This document shows, piece by piece, positions 53,901 through 62,375 of a DNA stretch of 64,000 nt. A program made the position numbers and the translations under genes. The stretch's first letter is position 1. Every line of letters starts with the position of its first letter. Source of the DNA: Marinobacter fonticola. Lineage in GTDB: Bacteria; Pseudomonadota; Gammaproteobacteria; Pseudomonadales; Oleiphilaceae. Location: positions 2,046,001 to 2,110,000 of the forward strand of contig NZ_CP043042.1 of assembly GCF_008122265.1 (NCBI RefSeq), read 5' to 3'. The notes beneath the pieces are model-generated. The model was not told where the DNA came from. It made no database searches and saw nothing but the letters and a program-made list of their open reading frames with translations.

Positions 53901-54471
53901 GGACGCGAACACGCTGAGGCTCGAAGACTGGGTGCGGGATTTGCGCCACAGCGCCGAAGGCTCGTCGGCCCAAATCCACCTCAGCAGTAGCAACCTGACC
54001 AGCCCGGACCGGCGCTATCGCTGGCACCAGTTGCTGCGGCCCTGGGTTCACCATTTGGCGGCAAACGCGGTGGCGTCGCCGGTGACCAGCTATGTGTTGA
54101 GCCAAGCCGGCGACGTGACGCTCAATCCCGTCAGTACCGAAACGGCGAGGGCGCAACTGGAATCCTTGGTAGCCGCCTGGATCGAAGCGCTGCAGGAACC
54201 GTTGCCGGTAGCTCCAAAGACGGCGTTCGCCTGGCTAAATGCTGAATCCAAAGGTCCGGAACAGATGGAAAAGGCCGCTCGCGGCGCCTACGAATCGCAG
54301 TTTATGTCCCAAGGAGAGTGTGAGGAGAGCGCCTACCTGCAGCGGGTGTATCCCGATTTCGATAGTCTCTGGCAGGCTGGCGCCTTTGCGCTATTCGCTG
54401 ACCGCTTTTACCGCCCGCTTCGAGACAACGTCCATGGCGACAAGAAGACCAACGCGAACGGGGCTGTCTGA
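50962..54471 (+). CDS. recC: Exodeoxyribonuclease V gamma subunit RecC
   Basis: 1169 residues. The start FQVVHANKLEDLRAVTVEII and FLVHSNGIAQWLKLAL is typical of RecC, as are VFGLSSLPQQTLDVLSSL and the inactive-helicase region MRAIPFRRVCLLGMNDGDYP. RecC holds the Chi-scanning site and links RecB and RecD in the heterotrimer that processes double-strand ends. The ATG at 50962 is favoured; a GTG lies 6 bp upstream. A MITE lies in its upstream region. recB starts 20 bp later. Confidence 0.95.
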   Translation: MTAGDRMQVPTGFQVVHANKLEDLRAVTVEIIRKFPLAPLENDVFLVHSNGIAQWLKLALARDDDDPELAGNGIAAAMQFSLPSRFLWQVYRTVLGEDQVPQQSPFDKNRMTWRLMRLIPEIAEEPEFEPLARFLTGSQQERRRYQLAERVADLFDQYQVYRADWLEDWSEGDDVIRIRAGEHKPVPGEQRWQPALWRRLIADIEGSGANTSRAEVHTRFLDAMRSKGASERPRDLPRRIIVFGLSSLPQQTLDVLSSLGQCCQVILCVHNPSQYHWADIIEDRDLLRAERRRRDRKPGMPVTLNDHNQHLHAHPLLAAWGKQGRDYIRLLDSYDAPELYAHWLDRVDLFRESEKPNLLGSIQNDILDLNPVLESAREKTSEDAADRSLVFHCTHGPLREVEVLHDQLLAAFSEDETLKPQDIIVMVPDINAYSPHIEAVFGQLDPSDDRYIPYTISDQGQRHQVPVLVALEALLSLPESRLAVSDVLDLLDVAPLRQRFALAEDDLPQLHDWIRGANIRWGLDDGHRASLDLPEGLFRNTWLFGLRRMLLGYATGDGAAWQAIEPFAEVGGLESRLAGQLDSFVERLQSYWEKLSQPRTPSVWADILNQLLRDFFVEPEGEDVLLFSQLEAAVEQWLDACEEAELEDELPLHIVRDVLLEQLDQGGLSQRFLAGKVNFATLLPMRAIPFRRVCLLGMNDGDYPRTQPPMDFDLMARDYRPGDRSRREDDRFLFLEAFLSARDQFYISWVGRSIHDNSERPPSVLVAQLRDHIDAIRVTDGREKRLSAVLTTSHPLQPFSMAYFPAQADGGPLFTYAREWRSALDARELEQATPGLKLDGPPAEVFDQPLSLGQLIQFLRKPVDVFFQQRLGVYFELDTAESEDEEPIVLDGLERWKLTDRLVQDVVRQETDGEHLLDHLTNAAQRAVGRGELALAEGLAELQIRQAIAPLPELYTRYQALVTNYPDTESLRPLRIEVPVDANTLRLEDWVRDLRHSAEGSSAQIHLSSSNLTSPDRRYRWHQLLRPWVHHLAANAVASPVTSYVLSQAGDVTLNPVSTETARAQLESLVAAWIEALQEPLPVAPKTAFAWLNAESKGPEQMEKAARGAYESQFMSQGECEESAYLQRVYPDFDSLWQAGAFALFADRFYRPLRDNVHGDKKTNANGAV

Positions 54472-54491
54472 ATGACGGAAACCAGGAACAA

Positions 54492-57400
54492 ATGACCGAA
54501 AACAGCGATAACCGTCTCGACCCGATGACCTTTCCGCTGCATGGCAGCCGGCTGATCGAAGCCAGCGCCGGCACCGGGAAGACGTTCACCATTGCATTGC
54601 TCTATGTTCGGGCAATCCTTGGTCACGCCCCGATCGCCGAAATCGGTCGCGGGCTGACGCCCCGGGATATCCTGGTAGTGACGTTTACCGAAGCCGCCAC
54701 CAAAGAACTGCGCGACCGCATACGAGCCCGCCTGGCAGAGGCGGCACAGCTCTTTCGGATCGACCCAGACTCCGTTACCGCGGAGCACCGGGCGGTTGAG
54801 TCCGATCCGCTCAAGCGCCTGCGCAATGAGTGTGACGACGCCCTTTGGGCCTCCAATGCCCGCTTGCTGGAACTGGCCGCCGAGTCCATGGACGAGGCCT
54901 CCGCGCACACCATACATAGCTGGTGTTATCGCATGTTGCGGGAGCACGCCTTCGATAGTGGCGGCTTATTTCACCAAACCCTGGAAACCGATCAGTCGGA
55001 TCTGATGGCGGAAGTCGTACGGGATTACTGGCGTACCTTTGTCAATCCGCTCTCGGTGGATGCGGTAGAAACCTACCTCCAGATACTGCGTTCCCCCGAC
55101 GACCTTCAGTCGGCCATTCGTCCGCTGCTCGGAAGCCCCGAAGCGATGGATCAAGCCGATCAGGCCGATCCGGCGGCGCTGATTGAACCGGCGATGGCTG
55201 AGCGGGCCGCCTTGTTTGGACGTCTGCGGCCACGTATTGCCGAAGGGGTTGCGGATTTTCGCGAACGCTTCGAGCAAGCCAAGGCGGCGAAGGCGGTTAA
55301 TGGCCGCATGATGCGGGCAGACTGGCTGGAAGGGTGGTTCACCGGACTGCTTGATTGGTCCGCCACTGAGGGCGTCACGCTGCCCAGGGTAAGCGACAAG
55401 GTGTGGCAGCGCCTTTCCGTAGCAGGCGTGATTGAGGCCTGGAAACAGGGCGAGCCGCCTGTCGAAGCACCCTTGGTACAGGTCGTCGAGGCGCTGGCGC
55501 TAGAGCGCGATAAAGAGATCCCGCGGGAAGCCCTGATCCGCCATGCCGCCCAGTGGGCTCGCCAGCGGCTGGAACTGGAAAAGCAACGCCGGGCCGAGAT
55601 GGGCTTCGACGACCTGCTGACCCGGCTCGACCAAGCCCTTCAGGGCGCGGGCGGGGCGCGGTTGGCCGCAACCATCCGCGACCAGTTTCCGCTCGCGCTG
55701 ATCGATGAATTCCAGGACACCGATCCGATCCAGTATCGGATTTTCGATGCGATCTATCGCGTTGCCGATAACGTCCCCGATACCGGCTTTTTTATGATTG
55801 GCGATCCCAAGCAGGCCATCTACGCGTTCCGGGGCGCGGACATTCACACCTACCTTAAGGCCCGCAAGGCCACCGAAGGCCGGCATTATACGCTTGCCCG
55901 CAACTTCCGTTCGGCCAAACGCATGGTCGAGGCCAGCAACCAGATTTTCCGGCACGGCGATCAGACCCATTCCCGCGGCGCTTTCCTGTTTCGTTCTGCC
56001 AATGGCGACAACCCGCTGCCGTTCCATGCCGTGGACGCACAGGGTCGTCGGGAGACCTTTGTCGCAGGAGGGGAGGCTCTACCGGCCCTCAATCTTTGGT
56101 ACAGCGAAGACGCAGGGAACAAGGGCGATATCACGGCTGAAACCGCTGGCGCCTGCGCGAGCGAAATCGTCCGCCTTCTGAACCTGGGGCGTGATCGAAT
56201 GGCGGGATTCCAGCAAGAAGACGGCGTCCTCGATCCGCTACGGGCCGGGGATATTGCGGTGTTGGTCAATACAGGACGGGAGGCAGACGCGATTCGCGCA
56301 GCGCTGTCGGAACGCCAGGTTAAAAGCGTCTACCTGTCCGATCGAGCTTCGGTGCTCGATACCGCCGAGGCCGCTGACGTATTGCTGTGGCTCGAAGCCT
56401 GTGCGGAACCTGAGCGCGAGCGTCCGGTTCGTGCGGCGCTGGCGACGGCAACCTTCGATCTGAGTTGGCGTGAGCTGGACCGGCTGCGCCAGGATGAACT
56501 GGCCTGGGAGGCGGAAATCGAACGCTTCCGCAGTTTTGCCCGTATCTGGCACGAAAAAGGCGTGTTGGCGATGATCCGCCGTATGCTGACGGAATTCGAG
56601 GTCCCGGCCCGCTTGCTCAGCCAGCCCCATGGCGAACGCCGCCTGACGGATGTGCTGCATATCGCTGAACTGTTGCAGCAGGCGAGTCAGCAGGTCGACG
56701 GCGAGCAGGCGCTGATTCGCCATTTTGCCGAGATGATCGCCGAGCCAGGCGCCGACGCGGAAACCCGGCAAGTGCGCCTGGAGAGCGATGCCGACTTGGT
56801 GCAGGTTGTCACGGTGCATAAATCGAAAGGGTTGGAATATCCGCTGGTTTTCCTGCCGTTCGCCTCCACCGCCAGGCCGGTGAATCCGGTCAACCCACCG
56901 GTTCGCTGGCACGACGATGACGGCGCTATCAAACTCAGCTTTAAACCCGATGCGGATATTCTCGCCGCCGCCGACGAAGAAAGACTGGGCGAGGATATCC
57001 GTAAGCTTTACGTCGCGCTGACCCGCGCCCGTTATGCCACCTGGGTGGGCGCGCCGTTCCTCAAGAAGGAAACGCCGGTGAGCGCCTTAGCGACCCTGTG
57101 CGCCTACAACGAAGAGCAGGGTTGGCCGGCGAGTCTGGCCGGGTTGCGTGGTAGCTGTGAGGCCATCGGCGTCAACGAACAGCCGGCGCCTAGCGCTGAT
57201 ATTTATCGTCCACCGGTGCCTGCCGCACCGGGTCCGGCGCGGATTCCCCGGCGCCAGCCGGGAGAAAACTGGTGGATCGCCAGCTACTCCGCGATCCGCT
57301 ATGAGCAGCCGCAGGCTGCAGTGCAAACGCTACTCGAAACCCGTGGAATGCCCATTCCCCGGGAGCCCGAAAGCCCCGATGCAGAGCGTCTGGCGGAGGA

Positions 57401-58226
57401 GCGGGACACGTCCGTCGCCAGCGTTCGCCCGCTGCGGAATCCAAGTCCCTACGAACGGCGCATCCACCGTTTCTATCGTGGCGCCGGCCCGGGTACGTTT
57501 CTGCACGGCATCCTGGAGTGGGCGGCGGAGTCCGGTTTCGCGGAGGTTGCCGCGGACCCAACCGATCTCAACACCCTGCTGGCCCGCCGGTGCGGTATCC
57601 GCGGCTGGGATGCCTGGGCAGCGCCGTTGGCCAATTGGCTAGTGGACCTGATTCAGACTGACTTGCCGTTACCGGTTCAGCCTGATGGCAGTCAGTCGTC
57701 GCTTAAACTGATCTCGGAACCGAAGATCGTGCCGGAGATGGAGTTCTGGTTTGCCAGCCGGACGCTCGATGTCAGGCAGCTCGATGGATTGGTGCAAGAG
57801 CATACCCTGGGGGGGCGTAGCCGGCCGGTCGCATCGCCGTTGCACCTGAACGGCATGCTCAAGGGCTTCATCGATCTGGTGTTCGAGCATGAGGGCCGGT
57901 TTTACGTGGCGGACTACAAGTCCAACTATATCGGTCCGGACGATGCGGATTACCATGAAAAGGCGCTGGAGGACGTCGTCGCCGAGCACCGCTATGACCT
58001 CCAGTACTGCCTGTACCTGCTGGCGTTGCATCGACTGCTTAAGTCACGGCTTCCGGACTACGACTACGACGCGCATGTCGGTGGCGCGGTGTACCTGTTC
58101 CTGCGCGGCAATGGCGCGCCTACTCGCGGCGTTTTTTGCGATCGGCCTCCACGCGTGCTGATTGAACACATGGACCGGCTCTTTCGTGGCCTACCGCTGA
58201 CCGAGAGCGAGGAGGCGTCGGTATGA
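54492..58226 (+). CDS. recB: Exodeoxyribonuclease V beta subunit RecB
   Basis: 1244 residues. The UvrD-type helicase has Walker A SAGTGKTFTIALLYVRA, motif II LIDEFQDTDPIQYRIF and VVTVHKSKGLEYPLVFLPF. The C-terminal nuclease domain carries DLVFEHEGRFYVADYKSNYI, with the catalytic Asp/Lys motif intact near residue 1130. It is the 3'-5' helicase and only nuclease of RecBCD. The stop overlaps the recD start by 4 bp. Confidence 0.97.
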   Translation: MTENSDNRLDPMTFPLHGSRLIEASAGTGKTFTIALLYVRAILGHAPIAEIGRGLTPRDILVVTFTEAATKELRDRIRARLAEAAQLFRIDPDSVTAEHRAVESDPLKRLRNECDDALWASNARLLELAAESMDEASAHTIHSWCYRMLREHAFDSGGLFHQTLETDQSDLMAEVVRDYWRTFVNPLSVDAVETYLQILRSPDDLQSAIRPLLGSPEAMDQADQADPAALIEPAMAERAALFGRLRPRIAEGVADFRERFEQAKAAKAVNGRMMRADWLEGWFTGLLDWSATEGVTLPRVSDKVWQRLSVAGVIEAWKQGEPPVEAPLVQVVEALALERDKEIPREALIRHAAQWARQRLELEKQRRAEMGFDDLLTRLDQALQGAGGARLAATIRDQFPLALIDEFQDTDPIQYRIFDAIYRVADNVPDTGFFMIGDPKQAIYAFRGADIHTYLKARKATEGRHYTLARNFRSAKRMVEASNQIFRHGDQTHSRGAFLFRSANGDNPLPFHAVDAQGRRETFVAGGEALPALNLWYSEDAGNKGDITAETAGACASEIVRLLNLGRDRMAGFQQEDGVLDPLRAGDIAVLVNTGREADAIRAALSERQVKSVYLSDRASVLDTAEAADVLLWLEACAEPERERPVRAALATATFDLSWRELDRLRQDELAWEAEIERFRSFARIWHEKGVLAMIRRMLTEFEVPARLLSQPHGERRLTDVLHIAELLQQASQQVDGEQALIRHFAEMIAEPGADAETRQVRLESDADLVQVVTVHKSKGLEYPLVFLPFASTARPVNPVNPPVRWHDDDGAIKLSFKPDADILAAADEERLGEDIRKLYVALTRARYATWVGAPFLKKETPVSALATLCAYNEEQGWPASLAGLRGSCEAIGVNEQPAPSADIYRPPVPAAPGPARIPRRQPGENWWIASYSAIRYEQPQAAVQTLLETRGMPIPREPESPDAERLAEERDTSVASVRPLRNPSPYERRIHRFYRGAGPGTFLHGILEWAAESGFAEVAADPTDLNTLLARRCGIRGWDAWAAPLANWLVDLIQTDLPLPVQPDGSQSSLKLISEPKIVPEMEFWFASRTLDVRQLDGLVQEHTLGGRSRPVASPLHLNGMLKGFIDLVFEHEGRFYVADYKSNYIGPDDADYHEKALEDVVAEHRYDLQYCLYLLALHRLLKSRLPDYDYDAHVGGAVYLFLRGNGAPTRGVFCDRPPRVLIEHMDRLFRGLPLTESEEASV

Positions 58227-60409
58227 CCCGGGATCGCATGCAACAAAGCTTCGAGTTCGAAGCTTCGCCCCTGCAAACGGCGGAAGCGGTCATCGATATT
58301 CTGCGGGTATGGGTCGAGATGGAATGGCTGCGGGCCTTGGACCTGTCTCTGGTCCGGCTCTTAAAATTAGAAGCGGAGAAGACGGGCCAGCCGGCCGCCC
58401 CGTTGTTGCTGATGGCCATCGCCCTGGTCTCTCATCAATTAGGCCGGGGCCACGTGTGCCTTGATCTGGCGTCCTTGAATCGCAAAGGTTACGACGCGCT
58501 GCTATCGCTGCCGCCCGAGAACGAAGAGGCACCGGAACACCGTTTGCTGCCTTCGGAGGTATTGCTGGGCGTGGCCGAACGGGAGTGGGATGAAGCCCTA
58601 TCCAATCCAGTGTTGGTGGCCGATGCTGCCGACCCGTCTGCCCCTGAAAACCTCCCGCTGGTACGAGACGGCTTACGCCTCTACCTACGGCGTTACTGGC
58701 GCTATGAGCAGACCATCGCAAACCAGATTGAACGGCGCCTGCAAAGACCGTCGGCCATTCAGGACGCCCATTCGGCCGACGCCCAGCACCTGAAGCTGGC
58801 GCTGGATCGTCTTTTTGGTTCGGTTCATGCCAACGCTAATACGGATTGGCAGCGCGTGGCCTGCGCCAATGCTGCAAGGCAGGGGTTCAGCGTCATTACA
58901 GGCGGCCCCGGTACGGGCAAGACCACCACCGTCGTTCGCCTGTTAGCCGCACTGCAGCACGTGGCGATGAACCGCCAGGATGATGCGCGGCAACTGATTA
59001 TCCGTTTGGCGGCACCGACGGGTAAGGCTGCCGCCCGCCTCAACGAATCGATTGCCGGTGCGGTAGGCAGCTTGAAGCTGGACGCTTTCGGCGACCGTGA
59101 AGCGCTACGTCAGGCGATACTCACCGACGTAACCACGCTGCATCGCCTGATGGGCAGTATTCCCGGCTCTCGTCAGTTCCGGCATAACCGCAACAACCCG
59201 CTGCTGCTGGACGTGCTCGTGGTAGACGAGGCGTCCATGGTGGACGTGGAAATGATGGCCCAGGTGCTCGATGCACTGCCCGAGAATGCCCAGCTTGTCC
59301 TGCTGGGTGATAAAGACCAGCTCGCCTCCGTGGACGCCGGTGCCGTGCTGGGCGACTTATGTCAACGGGCAGCAGAAGGACGGTACCAAGCGCAAACCAT
59401 CGCCTGGCTGGAAGCGATTTCCGGCTGCCGGATCGACCGCCAATTCGCCGATGACGAAGGGACGACACTGGATCAGAGCATCACGCTGCTGCGTCACAGC
59501 TATCGCTTCGATGCCCAGAGCGGGATTGGGCAACTGGCGCAGGCTGTGAATCAGGCCGGTACGGCGCATCAGACGCTGTCTCCCGAGGCCGTGTCAGCGC
59601 TGTTCGAGGCCGGTTATACGGATATCTCGCGGTTGCTGCTGCCGCCGAGAGATGCCGATACCGCCATCAGTCGACACTGCATTGACGGCGGCGCCCGGCA
59701 ATTCCCGGGTGCCGGGGAAGGACGGCATATTGGTGTAAAAACTATCGAACCGCCAGTAGGTTACGCCCATTATCTCGAAACTATGAACGCCAACGAACCC
59801 ACGGTTGGCGCCAGCCAGGATGCGCTGGACCAGTGGGCTCGGCAGGTGCTCAAGGCCCACAACCAATTTCAGGTGCTTTGTGCCCTTCGCAAAGGCCCGT
59901 TCGGTGTTGCAGGTCTGAACCAAAGTATTGCCCACGCCCTTCACACGCGTCGCCTGATTCAGGCCACTGAGGGTTGGTACGCCGGTCGGCCGGTGTTGGT
60001 GACCCGTAACGATTACAGCGTTGGTTTGATGAACGGCGATATCGGCATTGCCTTGGCGATTCCGATGGCAGCGGATGATGGGCAAGGTACCCGCCAGATG
60101 TTGCGCGTGGCCTTCCCGGCCAACGACGGCAGCGGGCGTATCAAATGGGTGTTGCCCAGCCGCCTGCATGCGGTGGAGACCGTCTACGCCATGACCGTGC
60201 ATAAATCCCAGGGTTCGGAATTTATTCATACCTGCCTGGTCTTGCCGGATCGGATCAATCCGGTGCTCACCCGGGAACTGGTCTACACCGGCATAACCCG
60301 GGCCCGGCACTGGTTCAGCCTGCTGTTGCCGGATGAATCGGTGTTCCGGGAGGCTGTTGGACGGGGTGTAACGCGCACGTCAGGATTGCGGGCGGCTTTG
60401 GAAAAGTAA
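58223..60409 (+). CDS. recD: Exodeoxyribonuclease V alpha subunit RecD
   Basis: 728 residues. The superfamily 1B helicase has Walker A ITGGPGTGKTTTVVRLL (about residue 230), motif II VLVVDEASMVDVEMMA and the C-terminal TVHKSQGSEFIHTCLVLPD. It is the fast 5'-3' motor of RecBCD. It is somewhat longer than E. coli RecD (608), with extra residues mainly in the N-terminal part and between motifs III and IV. It ends the recCBD operon. Confidence 0.96.
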   Translation: MTRDRMQQSFEFEASPLQTAEAVIDILRVWVEMEWLRALDLSLVRLLKLEAEKTGQPAAPLLLMAIALVSHQLGRGHVCLDLASLNRKGYDALLSLPPENEEAPEHRLLPSEVLLGVAEREWDEALSNPVLVADAADPSAPENLPLVRDGLRLYLRRYWRYEQTIANQIERRLQRPSAIQDAHSADAQHLKLALDRLFGSVHANANTDWQRVACANAARQGFSVITGGPGTGKTTTVVRLLAALQHVAMNRQDDARQLIIRLAAPTGKAAARLNESIAGAVGSLKLDAFGDREALRQAILTDVTTLHRLMGSIPGSRQFRHNRNNPLLLDVLVVDEASMVDVEMMAQVLDALPENAQLVLLGDKDQLASVDAGAVLGDLCQRAAEGRYQAQTIAWLEAISGCRIDRQFADDEGTTLDQSITLLRHSYRFDAQSGIGQLAQAVNQAGTAHQTLSPEAVSALFEAGYTDISRLLLPPRDADTAISRHCIDGGARQFPGAGEGRHIGVKTIEPPVGYAHYLETMNANEPTVGASQDALDQWARQVLKAHNQFQVLCALRKGPFGVAGLNQSIAHALHTRRLIQATEGWYAGRPVLVTRNDYSVGLMNGDIGIALAIPMAADDGQGTRQMLRVAFPANDGSGRIKWVLPSRLHAVETVYAMTVHKSQGSEFIHTCLVLPDRINPVLTRELVYTGITRARHWFSLLLPDESVFREAVGRGVTRTSGLRAALEK

Positions 60410-60443
60410 CGTCGGCGAAAGTCGGCGTTGCATCAAGTAACGC

Positions 60444-60461
60444 GGGGCCCTGGCGGGGCCC
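60444..60461. terminator. GC-rich hairpin between convergent recD and ion channel
   Basis: GGGCCC (60445-60450) and GGGCCC (60456-60461) can pair around TGGCG. There is no U-run on either strand, so its efficiency as a terminator is doubtful. Confidence 0.3.
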
Positions 60462-60465
60462 AACC

Positions 60466-61320
60466 TTACCGCTGATCCTCATCCCGTGCCGGCAGCCGTT
60501 TGTTAAGCAGCTCCGTTAACCCATGCAACTGTTGCTGTACGTCATCCAGTTTACGCGCCATATCGTCTCGCTCCTGATGAGCTTGCTCGGCTTGGCGGCT
60601 GTTCTGTTCTTCGCTCATCACTTCCAGAATTACGCCGATCATCATGTTCAGGAATACGAACGCGGTGAGGAAGATGAAGGTCACGTAGTACACCCAGCTC
60701 AAGGGATAGACCGTCATGGTCTCGTACATGACGTCCGTCCAGTCCTCGAAGGTCGCTACGCGGAAGAGCGTCAGCATGGCGACCGCCACGTCGCCCCACA
60801 AATCGTCGTTGATGCGGGTGAAGAACATCGAACCCATAGCGGCGTAGATGTAGAAGATGATGAACATCAGTAGCGCGATATAGCCCATGCGCGGAATGGC
60901 TTTGAGCAGGGAATTGATCAGAAAACGCAGTTCCGGCACGACCGAAACCAGACGTAAGACGCGAAACACACGCAGCAAGCGGCCCAGTAACACCGCATCG
61001 GAGTTGTCCAGGGGGATGAGACTGCCGATCACCACGATCGTGTCGAACAGGTTCCAGCCGTCCAGCAGGAAGCGCTTCTTATCCGGAAACACCGCGAATC
61101 GAAACAAAATTTCCAGCAAGAAGAAAACAGTGATAGCCCCGTCGAGGAATAGCAGCGTCTGCTCCAGAATCGGCGGCAAGTCGTAAGTTTTTGCGCCGAT
61201 TGCCAGGGCTGACAGAATGATGATCGTGATGACGGTAGTCTGGAACACCTTGCTCGACTCAATGCGACGCAGGCGTCCCAGGACGGAACGGACATCCGCG
61301 GAATACGGCATGACGGGCAA
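60466..61320 (-). CDS. Voltage-gated cation channel (NaChBac family) with acidic filter
   Basis: 284 residues, one 6-helix subunit of a tetrameric channel. S4 carries regularly spaced arginines (GRLLRVFRVLRLVSVVPELR, about 113-132). The pore region is ATFEDWTDVMYETM, with filter T190-F-E-D-W-T-D196. A C-terminal coiled coil (about 236-275) is typical of bacterial Nav channels. The usual bacterial sodium filter is TLESWS; here extra Asp residues at the second and seventh positions resemble engineered or natural calcium-selective filters. Calcium permeation is therefore an inference. It is monocistronic by context. Confidence 0.9.
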   Translation of the reverse strand: MPVMPYSADVRSVLGRLRRIESSKVFQTTVITIIILSALAIGAKTYDLPPILEQTLLFLDGAITVFFLLEILFRFAVFPDKKRFLLDGWNLFDTIVVIGSLIPLDNSDAVLLGRLLRVFRVLRLVSVVPELRFLINSLLKAIPRMGYIALLMFIIFYIYAAMGSMFFTRINDDLWGDVAVAMLTLFRVATFEDWTDVMYETMTVYPLSWVYYVTFIFLTAFVFLNMMIGVILEVMSEEQNSRQAEQAHQERDDMARKLDDVQQQLHGLTELLNKRLPARDEDQR

Positions 61321-61391
61321 ACTCCGGAAAAACAGGGGAGGGTGGATTCTAGGAACTTCCGGCCCTTAGGAGAAGTAAAACCTTAGAGACG

Positions 61392-61835
61392 CTAGCCATC
61401 TTTGCCTCCGCCGCTACGGCGTTTGCGGTTCAAGCCGATGATGGCATTGGCCAGCGCATGGATCTGCCGGTTGGCGATACGGATCGAGCGGTACATGTTG
61501 CGCGTCGCGTCATCGTGCAGTTCCCGGGCACGCATATTGTTTTCCCGCAGCCGTTCATTGCGGCTCAGCCGGTCGATTGCGCCAAATGTGGTGGTCGTAA
61601 CCACACGATGGACGATTTCGACCGCACTGGTGCCGTTCTCGACGGAGGCCTGCAGGAGCTTGCGTCTATTATCGGCCTCGATGAACTCGAACTGTTGTTT
61701 GCGCTCACGGTCCTCGACGATGACCAGCGCGCGGTAGAGCAGGCCCAGCCGATGTTGCTGGCGGCGCATTTCGATTCCCGCCCAGCCAAGAGTGGCGGTG
61801 CTCAGCGCGACAAGTAGCAGAAGAATCCAGTCCAT
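61392..61835 (-). CDS. Small membrane-anchored helical protein (unknown, first of a pair)
   Basis: 147 residues. One N-terminal membrane helix (MDWILLLLVALSTATLGWAG) is followed by a long charged helical region (RRQQHRLGLLYRALVIVEDR and onwards), a TTTTFGAIDRLSRNER stretch and a basic C-terminus (RKRRSGGGKDG). The region is largely predicted alpha-helical. I do not recognise the family. It lies 18 bp downstream of a second small membrane-anchored gene on the same strand, so they probably form an operon. Confidence 0.65.
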   Translation of the reverse strand: MDWILLLLVALSTATLGWAGIEMRRQQHRLGLLYRALVIVEDRERKQQFEFIEADNRRKLLQASVENGTSAVEIVHRVVTTTTFGAIDRLSRNERLRENNMRARELHDDATRNMYRSIRIANRQIHALANAIIGLNRKRRSGGGKDG

Positions 61836-61853
61836 GTTCGGCAGCCTCGTATG

Positions 61854-62198
61854 CTAACGGTATTCGACCTTCATTTCGGCTTCTACTCCGCGCTCGGCCA
61901 ACTCCGCGCCCACTTCCCGCATCACTTGCTGATAAACCCGCCGGCAAACCATGTTGGGCAGGTGGTCGGCAACGATCCGGGCCGAGCGGGACTCTCGCTT
62001 AGCCACACCCATCGGGTCCAGCACCCGTATGGTTAGCACCATGTAGGGATCGGACTGGGGCTCGCTGACGTCGCCGCCCAGCTTTTGCAATCGCTCTAGC
62101 GCGTCATTCAGACTAGCGCTCTGGCGGCGGAGCCGGAGCAAGAGCAGGCCAGAACCGGCCAGTAGACCGATGACACACACGGTAAGAAACGCCGTCAC
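61854..62198 (-). CDS. Small membrane-anchored protein (unknown, second of a pair)
   Basis: 114 residues. The N-terminal membrane helix (MTAFLTVCVIGLLAGSGLLL) is followed by a short coiled-coil (RRQSASLNDALERLQKLGG) and a compact domain with MVLTIRVLDPMGVAKRESRS and MVCRRVYQQVMREVGAELAE. The family is not recognised. It is upstream of the 147-residue gene and probably cotranscribed. Both have one anchor and a cytoplasmic soluble part, so they may interact. Confidence 0.68.
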   Translation of the reverse strand: MTAFLTVCVIGLLAGSGLLLLRLRRQSASLNDALERLQKLGGDVSEPQSDPYMVLTIRVLDPMGVAKRESRSARIVADHLPNMVCRRVYQQVMREVGAELAERGVEAEMKVEYR

Positions 62199-62237
62199 GT
62201 GTAGACTCCCGTAAATGGCTTAATTTCCCGGCTTAAC

Positions 62238-62272
62238 CTGCTCGTGACAGGGACAATCTGTTCGTGACAGGG
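62238..62272. repeat. Two-unit 20-bp tandem repeat upstream of the SDR gene
   Basis: CTGCTCGTGACAGGG (62238-62252) and CTGTTCGTGACAGGG (62258-62272) are a 20-bp period repeat with 14 of 15 bases identical, in the divergent gap between the small membrane protein and the SDR gene. Confidence 0.75.
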
Positions 62273-62375
62273 TAAGAATGACATAGTCTGATACAGAGCC
62301 TTCGCAATTCGATTGGCCGAGCTGCCGCTGGATACGGGAGACGGCCGAAAGTGACAGCCCCACTCAAAGGACAAC

